From the IMG/VR virus record IMGVR_UViG_3300048672_000207, positions 1 through 30,927 of that record: DNA of 30,927 nt; one strand, written 5' to 3'. The notes beneath the pieces were generated by a model, which did no database searches, was not told where the DNA came from, and was given only the letters and a program-made list of their open reading frames with translations. Shown here piece by piece: positions 24,798-30,926 of the stretch. The stretch comes from a virus. A program made the position numbers and the translations under genes. Each line of letters opens with the position of its first letter. The stretch's first letter is position 1.

Positions 24798-25067
24798 ATG
24801 CTGGATAGCTTGGATCTGCTTTTTAAAAACTTGAAGGACCCGATGATGGTTCTTGTGTTCATGTTGATCATCGGCGGTTACATCGGAATGGGCTGGATAA
24901 TCAATGGTCTATTGAAAGTAATCAAGACGAGGGATGAATATGTCAAAGATTTACACGAATGCCTTTCAACCGGACTCGGAGAAAGCAATAAGACCCAGGC
25001 CAAACTGGTTACTCTCATTGAAACCGTCGTATATAGAGGGAGGGGCGGCAATGGGAATCTTGGCTAA
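24798..25067 (+). CDS. Small single-helix membrane protein, lysis module
   Basis: 89 residues; ATG at 24798 after TAAGGAGTAG (24785-24794). One transmembrane helix at about 16-40 (MMVLVFMLIIGGYIGMGWII) is followed by a cytoplasmic-type charged region (KVIKTRDEYVKDLHECL). The arrangement, with a short N-terminus, one helix and a helical C-terminal tail, recalls small holin-like or i-spanin-like proteins. Proximity to the endolysin supports a lysis role. It overlaps the next gene by 17 nt. Confidence 0.6.
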   Translation: MLDSLDLLFKNLKDPMMVLVFMLIIGGYIGMGWIINGLLKVIKTRDEYVKDLHECLSTGLGESNKTQAKLVTLIETVVYRGRGGNGNLG

Positions 25068-25248
25068 GCTTATGAAAATCCTGCACAATGAGGAAGCTGT
25101 AGAAAAGGTGGATACTTGCATCCGAGAAACGCAAAGGCTTATAAAGGAGCAGGTGGAAATGAGGGACCGTCTGGATAAAGTATCCGCGACGTTAGACGGA
25201 GAAGAAGATTGGTTCATAACATTTCACAGGAAAAAAGGAGTACCTTAA
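25051..25248 (+). CDS. Small coiled-coil protein (65 aa)
   Basis: The start is set at ATG 25051, preceded by GAGGGAGGGG (25037-25046); the longer frame from 24934 would lie inside the previous gene. The product is a single amphipathic helix (AVEKVDTCIRETQRLIKEQV, then EMRDRLDKVSATLDG) with a short C-terminal DWFITFHRKKG. No membrane helix or signal is present. It overlaps the flanking genes at both ends (17 nt and 1 nt), so it is probably made in fixed ratio with the two membrane proteins and could form part of the same complex. Function unknown. Confidence 0.55.
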   Translation: MGILAKLMKILHNEEAVEKVDTCIRETQRLIKEQVEMRDRLDKVSATLDGEEDWFITFHRKKGVP

Positions 25249-25673
25249 TGTCCATAAACTGCACCGAAACGTACAACGCTTATAACTTGATTTCAGCTTG
25301 TTTTAGTTACGGAGAATGTGTCCAAGACGAAACAATGTGGTCTTATATAGTGGCTGCTACTCTCAATCTTTACGGAATAGGTTTGTTTGCTTGGTGGTGG
25401 AAGAAAGCAGGAAACCCTTCTTCTGTCTATATGCTTGTTACCTTTCTTTACGTCGGATCTTTTTTAGAAAGCATAGCGTCTTTGTATGCCAGAGTCAGCT
25501 ACTTTGTGTACGGATCAAAATACTGGGAAGCTTTTATTATAGAGTCAGTAGTTTGGCCTTTCCGAAAACTTATAACTAATGCGGCTTTGCTTATTCTAGC
25601 CATACACATGACACACAGGGCTTGGAGCAGAAGGCGTAACATAGATCATAAAAGGAGGAATGGGGATGTCTGA
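25248..25673 (+). CDS. Multi-pass membrane protein, holin candidate
   Basis: 141 residues from ATG 25248 (taATG overlap at 25246-25250; AAAAAAGGAG at 25230-25239 as binding site). Three hydrophobic segments are visible: ~30-50 (MWSYIVAATLNLYGIGLFAW), ~58-82 (SVYMLVTFLYVGSFLESIAS) and ~105-122 (LITNAALLILAIHM), followed by a basic tail (RAWSRRRNIDHKRRNGDV). Three helices, small size and a positive C-terminus fit class I holins, and the gene lies upstream of the endolysin. A different envelope protein is possible, since holin sequences are poorly conserved. Confidence 0.55.
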   Translation: MSINCTETYNAYNLISACFSYGECVQDETMWSYIVAATLNLYGIGLFAWWWKKAGNPSSVYMLVTFLYVGSFLESIASLYARVSYFVYGSKYWEAFIIESVVWPFRKLITNAALLILAIHMTHRAWSRRRNIDHKRRNGDV

Positions 25674-26964
25674 AGAATGGTTGAGAGTAACTTCCCAGCA
25701 GTATCTGGATGCAAACGATGACGTAAGAAATGGCAAAGCAGATCCTTTGCGTCATGCTCTTTCTCGGGTCATTGATCTAGGGGAACCCAGATGTCTCAAA
25801 TACCCAGCGGCTCTTGATACACCAGAAGGGAAAGCGGCATACTGGAAAGCATGGAAAGACGTAGCTGATGCTAAGATGGATCCTCTGAAACATTACATTC
25901 GACACGGGTGGAGAGAGCCAAGATGGCCTCTTCCTGGTACAGTAGTTATTCCTCCCACTCCACCTACTCCTCCTACTCCTTCTCCCTCAGGAGAGATCAT
26001 TCGTTTTGATGCAATCCCAGCTCTTGACGATCCAGATAACTGCTACTTTACTGGGTGCAAAGTTAACGGTAAGATGTGGTTTTGCACTTACAAAGATGGC
26101 AGTTATACATCATATCTGAAAGACATTACGGGGAAAGAACTGGCTCGTTTCAATGCAGAGTCTGGCTTCATGATTATTGCTTTCAAAGGAAAGTATTACA
26201 TGAGCCAAGAACACGGGGACTACCCGAAAACAGATCGTGGTCGTATTCTTCAGCTTCAGGTAGACGGGTCTTGGAGACCTGTTTACACCCATCCTCGTTG
26301 GCATCTGATTACAGAAATGCACGTTCACGGAGATTATCTGTATGCTACGGGATGCAGATGGGATGATGATTCAGACCCTGCTGGAATTATCAGGACGATT
26401 GACGGTACTAATTGGGAACTGTATAACGAAAGCAAGAATGAGTATCGCTTCTGGGGAATGACTTCAGAGGGCGGTAACCTCATTGTTGCTTCTACTTCAT
26501 CCGGAGCCGATTGGGGAAAGAACAATTGTCGGCCTACTGTGTGGAGAAACAGAGATATGATCTGGACTGACTACGATCATCCTATGAGTGGCTTTTGGGC
26601 CGCTGAATACTGGCCTAAAGTGAAGGACACTTTCCTCGGAAGATGTGGGGATGGTGCTGTAGTCAGACTGTCCGATCACAAAGAAGTATTGACAATGAGT
26701 GGATGCGATGCTATCCATGATCTTCTGATTGATAAGAAGACAGACACATTGATGGCTTTCTGCAATAGACCAGGAAACGGCGGGTGTATTGTCAAAGGCA
26801 CTAAGACAGGAAATCCAGGAGATTGGTACACAGTTGATGAGGGTTTCTCAGTGCCATCTATCATTGATGGTTACTATGATGATGAAACCGGAGATGTTTA
26901 CTTGATGACAGGTCTTTTCGCAGGACGCGGCAGGGTGTACAAGAGTGTAAGAAAAGCGGCATAA
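25666..26964 (+). CDS. Beta-propeller protein with YLDAN..DV repeats
   Basis: 432 residues. ATG 25666 is preferred over ATG 25660 because AGGAGG ends at 25658, only 1 nt from the latter. Residues 13-31 (YLDANDDVRNGKADPLRHA) and 59-86 (YWKAWKDVADAKMDPLKHYI... then RHGWREPR) are two copies of the 'YL..NpDV...g.dPl.HY...G..EgR' motif found in bacterial surface and extracellular proteins. A PPTPPTPPTPSPS hinge (~96-108) leads to a ~320-residue beta-propeller-like domain with repeated G-x-[YMW] strands (GKMWFCTYKDGSY, GKYYMSQEHGDY, GDYLYATGCRW, GDVYLMTGLFAGRG). No Asp-box enzyme residues were identified. Likely a surface or receptor-interacting protein. Confidence 0.6.
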   Translation: MSEEWLRVTSQQYLDANDDVRNGKADPLRHALSRVIDLGEPRCLKYPAALDTPEGKAAYWKAWKDVADAKMDPLKHYIRHGWREPRWPLPGTVVIPPTPPTPPTPSPSGEIIRFDAIPALDDPDNCYFTGCKVNGKMWFCTYKDGSYTSYLKDITGKELARFNAESGFMIIAFKGKYYMSQEHGDYPKTDRGRILQLQVDGSWRPVYTHPRWHLITEMHVHGDYLYATGCRWDDDSDPAGIIRTIDGTNWELYNESKNEYRFWGMTSEGGNLIVASTSSGADWGKNNCRPTVWRNRDMIWTDYDHPMSGFWAAEYWPKVKDTFLGRCGDGAVVRLSDHKEVLTMSGCDAIHDLLIDKKTDTLMAFCNRPGNGGCIVKGTKTGNPGDWYTVDEGFSVPSIIDGYYDDETGDVYLMTGLFAGRGRVYKSVRKAA

Positions 26965-26978
26965 CCAAGGAGGTTTTT

Positions 26979-27170
26979 ATGTTTGAAGGATTGATCAAGA
27001 AAGAAGTTGATTCATTTATCCAAACTACGTTTACCCCTGAGAAAATTGCGGCACTGAAAGCCAGTATTGTTGCCAAGATTGCAGAAGAAAGACTTGTCGA
27101 GAATCTGGTAGACAGTCTCATTGATTCTGCCGCAGCCGGTATCACTTCTATTGCTAAGGATGTCGAATGA
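26979..27170 (+). CDS. Small amphipathic helical protein (63 aa)
   Basis: ATG at 26979 with AAGGAGGTTTTT (26967-26978), an ideal binding site. The whole product is helical with alternating charged and hydrophobic faces (EKIAALKASIVAKIAEERLV, ENLVDSLIDSAAAGITSIAK). It has no transmembrane segment. Its stop overlaps the endolysin start in an ATGA (27167-27170), so translation is coupled. It might regulate or accompany the endolysin, for example as a pinholin-like amphipathic peptide or an assembly factor, but there is no direct evidence. Confidence 0.6.
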   Translation: MFEGLIKKEVDSFIQTTFTPEKIAALKASIVAKIAEERLVENLVDSLIDSAAAGITSIAKDVE

Positions 27171-27622
27171 ACCTAGCCTTCCTCAAGCTTGACGAAAAGC
27201 AAGTGATGGGTCTTACAATATACGGGGAGGCTAGAGGAGAGCCGATAGAGGGAAAGATAGCCGTAGGGACTGTGATTCTTGAAAGAGTTGATCACAGAGA
27301 TTGGGACGGAACTACTGTAAAAGAAGTTTGTTTAAGGAGACGGCAGTTTTCTTGTTACAATGAGTTTGACAAAGAGTACGGAAAGATGCTACACATAGCT
27401 GAAAATTGGGATGAGTGTATTGCCACCGATTTCTGTCTTATGAATTGTTACACAGTAGCAGTAGGTTTGTTATCTGGCAAAATTCCAAGGGATCCGGTTC
27501 TTTCTAAAGCCCATGTTTGTCAGTATCTTAATCCGAAGTATGCAGAACCTACAAAGGATATATGGATTAAATCAGGAATGAAAGTCGTAGCTACCATAAA
27601 GAATCACGAATTTTTTGCGTGA
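27167..27622 (+). CDS. SleB-family cell wall hydrolase (endolysin)
   Basis: 151 residues. It matches the Hydrolase_2/SleB fold: IYGEARGEP at 18-26 with the presumed catalytic Glu in GEARGE, EGKIAVGTVILERV at 28-41, VKEVCLRRRQFSCYN at 51-65, then ALNP-like region KAHVCQYLNPKYAEP. Members cleave glycan strands in peptidoglycan (lytic transglycosylase/muramidase activity). There is no signal peptide and no binding domain, so release through a holin is expected. The ATGA overlap couples it to the preceding helical gene. The neighbouring membrane proteins support its role in host lysis at the end of infection. Confidence 0.88.
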   Translation: MNLAFLKLDEKQVMGLTIYGEARGEPIEGKIAVGTVILERVDHRDWDGTTVKEVCLRRRQFSCYNEFDKEYGKMLHIAENWDECIATDFCLMNCYTVAVGLLSGKIPRDPVLSKAHVCQYLNPKYAEPTKDIWIKSGMKVVATIKNHEFFA

Positions 27623-27634
27623 AGGAGGACAAAC

Positions 27635-27832
27635 ATGAATTTCTTTAAAAAGTTGTACAATAGCCCAACGGTTAAGCGTATCTTCAGAGGAAGTGTTGCC
27701 CTAGCAGTTGCTTATGGTCTTCAAGTTGCGGCGACAAGTACGAATCCAACAATTCTGCTTCTTGGTCCTGCTATAAACGGAATTGGTAAGTGGCTTCGTG
27801 ACAAGTATAAAATCCCCAATGTCCCTATATAA
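27635..27832 (+). CDS. Small membrane protein (65 aa), lysis module
   Basis: ATG at 27635 with GAAGGAGGAC (27621-27630). A basic N-terminus (FFKKLYNSPTVKRIFRG) precedes one or two short hydrophobic stretches (VALAVAYGLQVAATS, TILLLGPAINGIGKWL) and a basic C-terminus (RDKYKIPNVP). This resembles a hairpin-type holin or antiholin of two helices. It lies directly after the endolysin and before a second putative hydrolase. With two other membrane proteins upstream, which one is the holin cannot be decided. Confidence 0.6.
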   Translation: MNFFKKLYNSPTVKRIFRGSVALAVAYGLQVAATSTNPTILLLGPAINGIGKWLRDKYKIPNVPI

Positions 27833-27842
27833 AGGAGGTGGT

Positions 27843-28364
27843 ATGCCTGAGCTAAACTTGTCTTTAAGTGAAGTCAAATTGATCGAACCACCTATGGCAA
27901 TATATTGTTTTAAACCAGGGGCATTCTTCACTTTTGGTGTGCAAGGTAAAACCCATAGTTTGTATAGTCACTTTATGTGGCTCGTAGGAAAGAATGAAGT
28001 AGCCACTCAAGGATGGGTTTTTAAGAGTGCTACACTAGATGACTACTCCAAATACTACATGAAGTTTGTCTATAAGACAGATTGGACTGCCGAGCAGAAA
28101 CGGAAGATCATCGAAAGCTTGCGAGCTGATTTAGCTAAGCCGAAGTGGGAAACTCGTTATGATGTGTGGGCATTGTTTGGGCATCTTCTCAATATGAAAT
28201 GGATTCAGTCCAAACAGTTTGAAGTGTGTAGTGATTCTGGAGATCATTTTAAACACGGAGATGATCGTTATAACTTGAAAGATCCTACCCCAGAAGATGT
28301 AAACAAATGGACTAAGAGCGTCGGCGGCTATGAAGTATATGGCCGGTACTGTGCCGGAGATTAG
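27843..28364 (+). CDS. Permuted papain-fold (YiiX/NlpC-P60-like) hydrolase, putative
   Basis: 173 residues from ATG 27843, with AAAGGAGGTGGT (27831-27842) upstream; the longer frame from 27783 lies within the previous gene. The order of motifs fits the circularly permuted papain-like amidase group: a His first (H43 in YSHFMWLVG, followed by WVFKSATLDDYSKYYMKFVY), then a helix pair (YDVWALFGHLLN), then a Cys (C129 in QFEVCSDSGDHF). Members cleave amide or peptide bonds, and some act on cell wall peptides or lipid-linked substrates. In the lysis module it could complement the SleB glycan hydrolase. The catalytic pair is inferred from pattern, so moderate confidence. Confidence 0.5.
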   Translation: MPELNLSLSEVKLIEPPMAIYCFKPGAFFTFGVQGKTHSLYSHFMWLVGKNEVATQGWVFKSATLDDYSKYYMKFVYKTDWTAEQKRKIIESLRADLAKPKWETRYDVWALFGHLLNMKWIQSKQFEVCSDSGDHFKHGDDRYNLKDPTPEDVNKWTKSVGGYEVYGRYCAGD

Positions 28365-28371
28365 GAGATTT

Positions 28372-28485
28372 ATGTGTATTCTGCTAACAATATTGGTAAT
28401 CCTTTTGCTGAGTTCTTTCTTTGCATACTTTGTAGGACGAATCTTAGCAAAGCCAACCCCAATTCAAAATGACAAGGAGAGTTAA
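28372..28485 (+). CDS. 37-residue single-pass membrane peptide
   Basis: ATG at 28372 after TTAGGAGATT (28361-28370), stop at 28483-28485. The N-terminal 25 residues are one hydrophobic helix (MCILLTILVILLLSSFFAYF), followed by VGRILAKPTPIQNDKES. The helix starts almost at residue 1, with a Cys at position 2. A tiny bitopic protein at the end of a lysis module may be a spanin-related or holin-accessory peptide. It ends one base before the next ATG, whose binding site AAGGAGAG is within its final codons. Confidence 0.6.
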   Translation: MCILLTILVILLLSSFFAYFVGRILAKPTPIQNDKES

Positions 28486-28486
28486 G

Positions 28487-28903
28487 ATGAAGAAATTATT
28501 GTTAATCGTGTTTGTGGTCATGTCTTTGTTTCTATGTCTGCCAGCATTTGCCGCTGATCCAATTACTTTTCAGTGGGAGCAAGATGCCGCAGACATTCCC
28601 AACTTGCAGGGTTGGAATTTCTATGTCAGTGATGTCAACGGTCCTCCGTGGGTAAAGATTGGGACAGTGACTTACACTACTGGCAACGGTCCTTGGACTG
28701 GAGACATTCCACTTACTGTAACAGGAGCACCGGGAAGTACAGTTACGAAATACTTTGCGGCAACTGCTGTAAACAAAGATGGATTAGAATCGACCTACGC
28801 AACAGGTCAGCCAGCAGCTACGGAGGTTAAGAAAGACTTTAAAATTCCGTGGGGTTCTGTGGCAGGACCGTTTAACTTCATGATCAAGGTTATAGTAAAG
28901 TAA
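28487..28903 (+). CDS. Exported protein with FN3-like domain
   Basis: 138 residues; ATG 28487 is chosen because AAGGAGAG (28474-28481) precedes it, instead of ATG 28469. A clear Sec signal peptide, basic MKK then LLLIVFVVMSLFLCLP, ends with AFA-AD, a good signal peptidase I site after residue ~22. The mature part (FQWEQDAADIPNLQGWNFYV, VTKYFAATAVNKDGLESTYA) has a fibronectin type III-like pattern. No lipobox is evident despite Cys17. It is the last late gene before the terminator. A phage protein sent to the periplasm or surface could affect lysis or superinfection; no function is established. It resembles host-type secreted proteins. Confidence 0.65.
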   Translation: MKKLLLIVFVVMSLFLCLPAFAADPITFQWEQDAADIPNLQGWNFYVSDVNGPPWVKIGTVTYTTGNGPWTGDIPLTVTGAPGSTVTKYFAATAVNKDGLESTYATGQPAATEVKKDFKIPWGSVAGPFNFMIKVIVK

Positions 28904-28910
28904 TCAGCAA

Positions 28911-28935
28911 GGGGGCGGGCTAACTGCCCGCCCCT
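28911..28935 (+). terminator. GC-rich hairpin between convergent operons
   Basis: GGGGCGGGC (28912-28920) pairs perfectly with GCCCGCCCC (28926-28934), loop TAACT, extendable by a G-T pair (28911/28935). On the + strand it is followed by TTTCG, a short T-run. It lies 8 nt after the last rightward gene and overlaps the stop of the last leftward gene, so it probably terminates late transcription and perhaps both directions. The right arm is inside the last codons of the minus-strand ATPase gene. Confidence 0.8.
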
Positions 28936-29540
28936 TTCGTACACTTCACTTCTGAAACCCCGTCAACATTATCCACTTCAAATACTGTATCAGCTTTGTC
29001 GATGATCTCTGGAATATGGGAAATGATGATATGCTGAATGCCTAGCCGTTCTCCCAGCGTGTGTACCATTTCAGAGCATTTGCTTTGCAAGTCTCTACTG
29101 ACATACTTGAACGGCTCATCCAGAATGAAAGTGTTTCTTGTGGGTTTTAAAGACCACAGAGCAGGACGCAAAGCATAGGCGGCAACATCTATCGGTCCTC
29201 CCCCAGAAACATCAAGTGGTCTACCCTCATTGCCCTCTTTGACGAAAAGAAGATCGGCCTCAGTTTTATTCCTTCTCTGTACAAAACGTAACACAAATAC
29301 ATATGGATCAGGGAACACAGAAGCCAGAGCTAATGTCACAAGATTGGAAATGTGATATTCGATCTGTTTCTGGGTTTGCTCGGCTACCGTTTGAACAACT
29401 ATGCGAGCTTTCAGAGCTACATTTAGATAAGTTTCTTCGGCAGAGAGATTGTCTACCACGGTATCCAGCTTCTTCTGATAGATGTCTCTCTCTGTTACAG
29501 CTTTGTCAAAGCGTTTTCGGAGAGCAACAATGTCTACCAT
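28920..29540 (-). CDS. SbcC/Rad50-type ATPase half lacking a P-loop
   Basis: 206 residues, ATG at 29538-29540 after GGAGGA. Residues ~1-65 are coiled coil (ALRKRFDKAVTERDIYQKKL). The rest is the C-terminal lobe of an ABC-type recombination ATPase: signature SGGGPIDVAAYALRPAL (112-128), Walker B NTFILDEPF (136-144) with D141/E142, and H-loop IIISHIPEI (171-179). No Walker A (GxxxxGKS/T) exists in this protein or in the operon within the window. Short proteins of this kind occur in other phages as recombination/repair ATPases. It should act with the SbcD-like nuclease upstream; its nucleotide-binding partner would have to be another subunit or lie outside. Confidence 0.75.
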   Translation of the reverse strand: MVDIVALRKRFDKAVTERDIYQKKLDTVVDNLSAEETYLNVALKARIVVQTVAEQTQKQIEYHISNLVTLALASVFPDPYVFVLRFVQRRNKTEADLLFVKEGNEGRPLDVSGGGPIDVAAYALRPALWSLKPTRNTFILDEPFKYVSRDLQSKCSEMVHTLGERLGIQHIIISHIPEIIDKADTVFEVDNVDGVSEVKCTKGAGS

Positions 29541-29779
29541 TGGTATTCCTCCTTAAGCTTAGTGTAATCGGCTTCAATCGAAGAGCCCTCTTTGGTAATG
29601 TCTTGGTCTAGTACCAGCAGAGTCTTGTCTATCTCCCCTTCGGATGATAACCCGTGGTTTTTCTTCAGTTGGCTTAACAGCTCCGATTCCCGACCCTTTA
29701 GATTTGCCGAACTTATCTTTGCCGAATCTATTCCCTTTTTGAGTTCTAATAAATCTTTTTGTATTTCCGGTACGTTCAT
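29534..29779 (-). CDS. Small coiled-coil protein (81 aa)
   Basis: ATG at 29777-29779, with AGGGGG about 7 nt upstream as a possible binding site. The product is a regular charged helix (EIQKDLLELKKGIDSAKISS, ESELLSQLKKNHGLSSEGEI, GSSIEADYTKLKEEYQW), clearly coding in character. It overlaps the ATPase gene by 7 nt. The coiled coil could correspond to a detached arm of an SbcC-like protein, since SbcC arms are long coiled coils placed between the two ATPase lobes. It also overlaps the preceding gene by about 200 nt in a different frame. Confidence 0.6.
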   Translation of the reverse strand: MNVPEIQKDLLELKKGIDSAKISSANLKGRESELLSQLKKNHGLSSEGEIDKTLLVLDQDITKEGSSIEADYTKLKEEYQW

Positions 29780-29957
29780 AAATCAACCCCCTATTCATTA
29801 CATAGTAAATGGCTATCTTGCCAAATTGACTGAAATACTCTACCATAGAAGAGAAAGTCTTATTGTGAAACTGTTTCCAGTAAGCTGGCTCTTCCACTAC
29901 AATGTCTTTCTCGTCTACAATCATACTGCCGGAAGCTTTAACTGTCTGCAATCGCAA
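29574..29957 (-). CDS. Hypothetical protein with possible non-standard start
   Basis: About 127 residues from the TTG at 29957. The first ~55 residues (GSMIVDEKDIVVEEPAYWKQ, then NKTFSSMVEYFSQFGKIAIY) look like genuine protein; the rest is basic and low complexity and overlaps the coiled-coil gene in another frame, so the true C-terminus is uncertain. The only good binding site (GGAAGGAGG) lies about 17 nt from the TTG, but 8 nt from an in-frame ATA at 29964-29966, so an AUA start is possible. Function not recognised. Confidence 0.45.
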   Translation of the reverse strand: MRLQTVKASGSMIVDEKDIVVEEPAYWKQFHNKTFSSMVEYFSQFGKIAIYYVMNRGLIYERTGNTKRFIRTQKGNRFGKDKFGKSKGSGIGAVKPTEEKPRVIIRRGDRQDSAGTRPRHYQRGLFD

Positions 29958-29962
29958 TTGTT

Positions 29963-30091
29963 TTATGACAGCAACCTCCTTCCAAGTATGTACAGGCTAA
30001 TGATGGCAAAGAACTCAAAAGAAGGAGCATGTATTCCTCCGAAGTGAAGCAATACGGCAATGATTGTTATCACTATTAAATCAACCAGCAT
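29963..30091 (-). CDS. 42-residue membrane peptide in recombination operon
   Basis: ATG at 30089-30091 with AAGGAGGAAACA directly upstream, stop at 29963-29965. The product MLVDLIVITIIAVLLHFGG is a hydrophobic helix, followed by EFFAIISLYILGRRLLS, a second hydrophobic segment with a basic end. The start overlaps the end of the phosphoesterase gene by 11 nt. Its final codons carry the GGAAGGAGG site for the next gene. A two-helix membrane peptide between nuclease subunits is unexpected. It may tether the complex or be an unrelated small gene. Confidence 0.6.
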   Translation of the reverse strand: MLVDLIVITIIAVLLHFGGIHAPSFEFFAIISLYILGRRLLS

Positions 30092-30926
30092 TGTTTCCTC
30101 CTTGCAAGCTCCACTTTACGGTTTCCCTAACATCTGGTTCAATATTGTTTTCTTCCATAAAAATATGGATGTTGTCTTGAAAACTCGTACCGACTTTCTT
30201 ATGTCCGGGCATAGTCAAAGCCTTTACAAAGGAATCAAGCATCTCGTTCTTTTGCTCTTCTTTAACCTTTGTCTCTAAGTCAAAAACTTCTGACCAATCC
30301 TGTACCGGTATGTAGTATTTCTCATACGTTCTTTTTACTGTATCAAAGATACAGTAAAAGGGCTTATGGTAAATCTGATCTATTTTTGAACGCATGAGAG
30401 ATCCACAGTTGATAAGGTGTCTTTGCTTCGGACCACCGGTAGAGATTATAAACCCTTTGTGATTGTCTCCGCTTACGATCAAATCAAATTCCGATTTTGA
30501 CAGAAGAGAGGAACCTAGAACATGGCCTTCTTCCCATTTTTCTACATGCCGATCCACAATTAGACGATGGATAAGCAAGATATTGAATTTGTTATGATGG
30601 TCAATCATCGGAATCTCCTCTTCAAAAGAGCATCCGTAAATATCGACTTCTGGAAAACTGACATACTCTTTGTTTGTTAAAATCCTGAAAGATTTCAACG
30701 CATCTTGCAAAGCATCTATCGGGGTATTGCCGTTGTTTCTGTACAACAGATCATGTTGTCCATATACTGTGTGTATAGTGGCATCCCGCAGAAGACTTAA
30801 CAAACGCCGATAAGACAGATAGTTAAGAAGGGCATTATCGGTAATGTCCCCTCCCAGTAACATCGGAGCTTCGTGTTCCAGAGATGCAGTAAGTAAGTGT
30901 TTTATCTTACCCTCTTGAACTTTTGG
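30081..30926 (-). CDS. SbcD/Mre11-like metallophosphoesterase (5' end outside window)
   Basis: The frame is open to the window edge (first full codon at 30926), so the N-terminal metal motif DxH is missing. Visible motifs: LLGGDITDNA (the GDxxD metal motif), VYGQHDLLY (GNHD equivalent, Gln in place of Asn), LLIHRLIVD, and IVSGDNHKGF (late GD/GHxH-type motif). The C-terminal part (~190-260) is helical and charged (KVKEEQKNEMLDSFVKALTM), like the capping/accessory region of Mre11-type nucleases. It should form a DNA end-processing nuclease with the SbcC-like ATPase, as gp47/gp46 do in T4. Product from the visible ATG is 260 residues. Confidence 0.8.
   Translation of the reverse strand, partial: PKVQEGKIKHLLTASLEHEAPMLLGGDITDNALLNYLSYRRLLSLLRDATIHTVYGQHDLLYRNNGNTPIDALQDALKSFRILTNKEYVSFPEVDIYGCSFEEEIPMIDHHNKFNILLIHRLIVDRHVEKWEEGHVLGSSLLSKSEFDLIVSGDNHKGFIISTGGPKQRHLINCGSLMRSKIDQIYHKPFYCIFDTVKRTYEKYYIPVQDWSEVFDLETKVKEEQKNEMLDSFVKALTMPGHKKVGTSFQDNIHIFMEENNIEPDVRETVKWSLQGGNNAG

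Noticed and set aside
29592-30047. + strand ORF of 151 residues opposite the recombination operon
   Set aside because: Antisense to better supported minus-strand genes with binding sites and overlaps.
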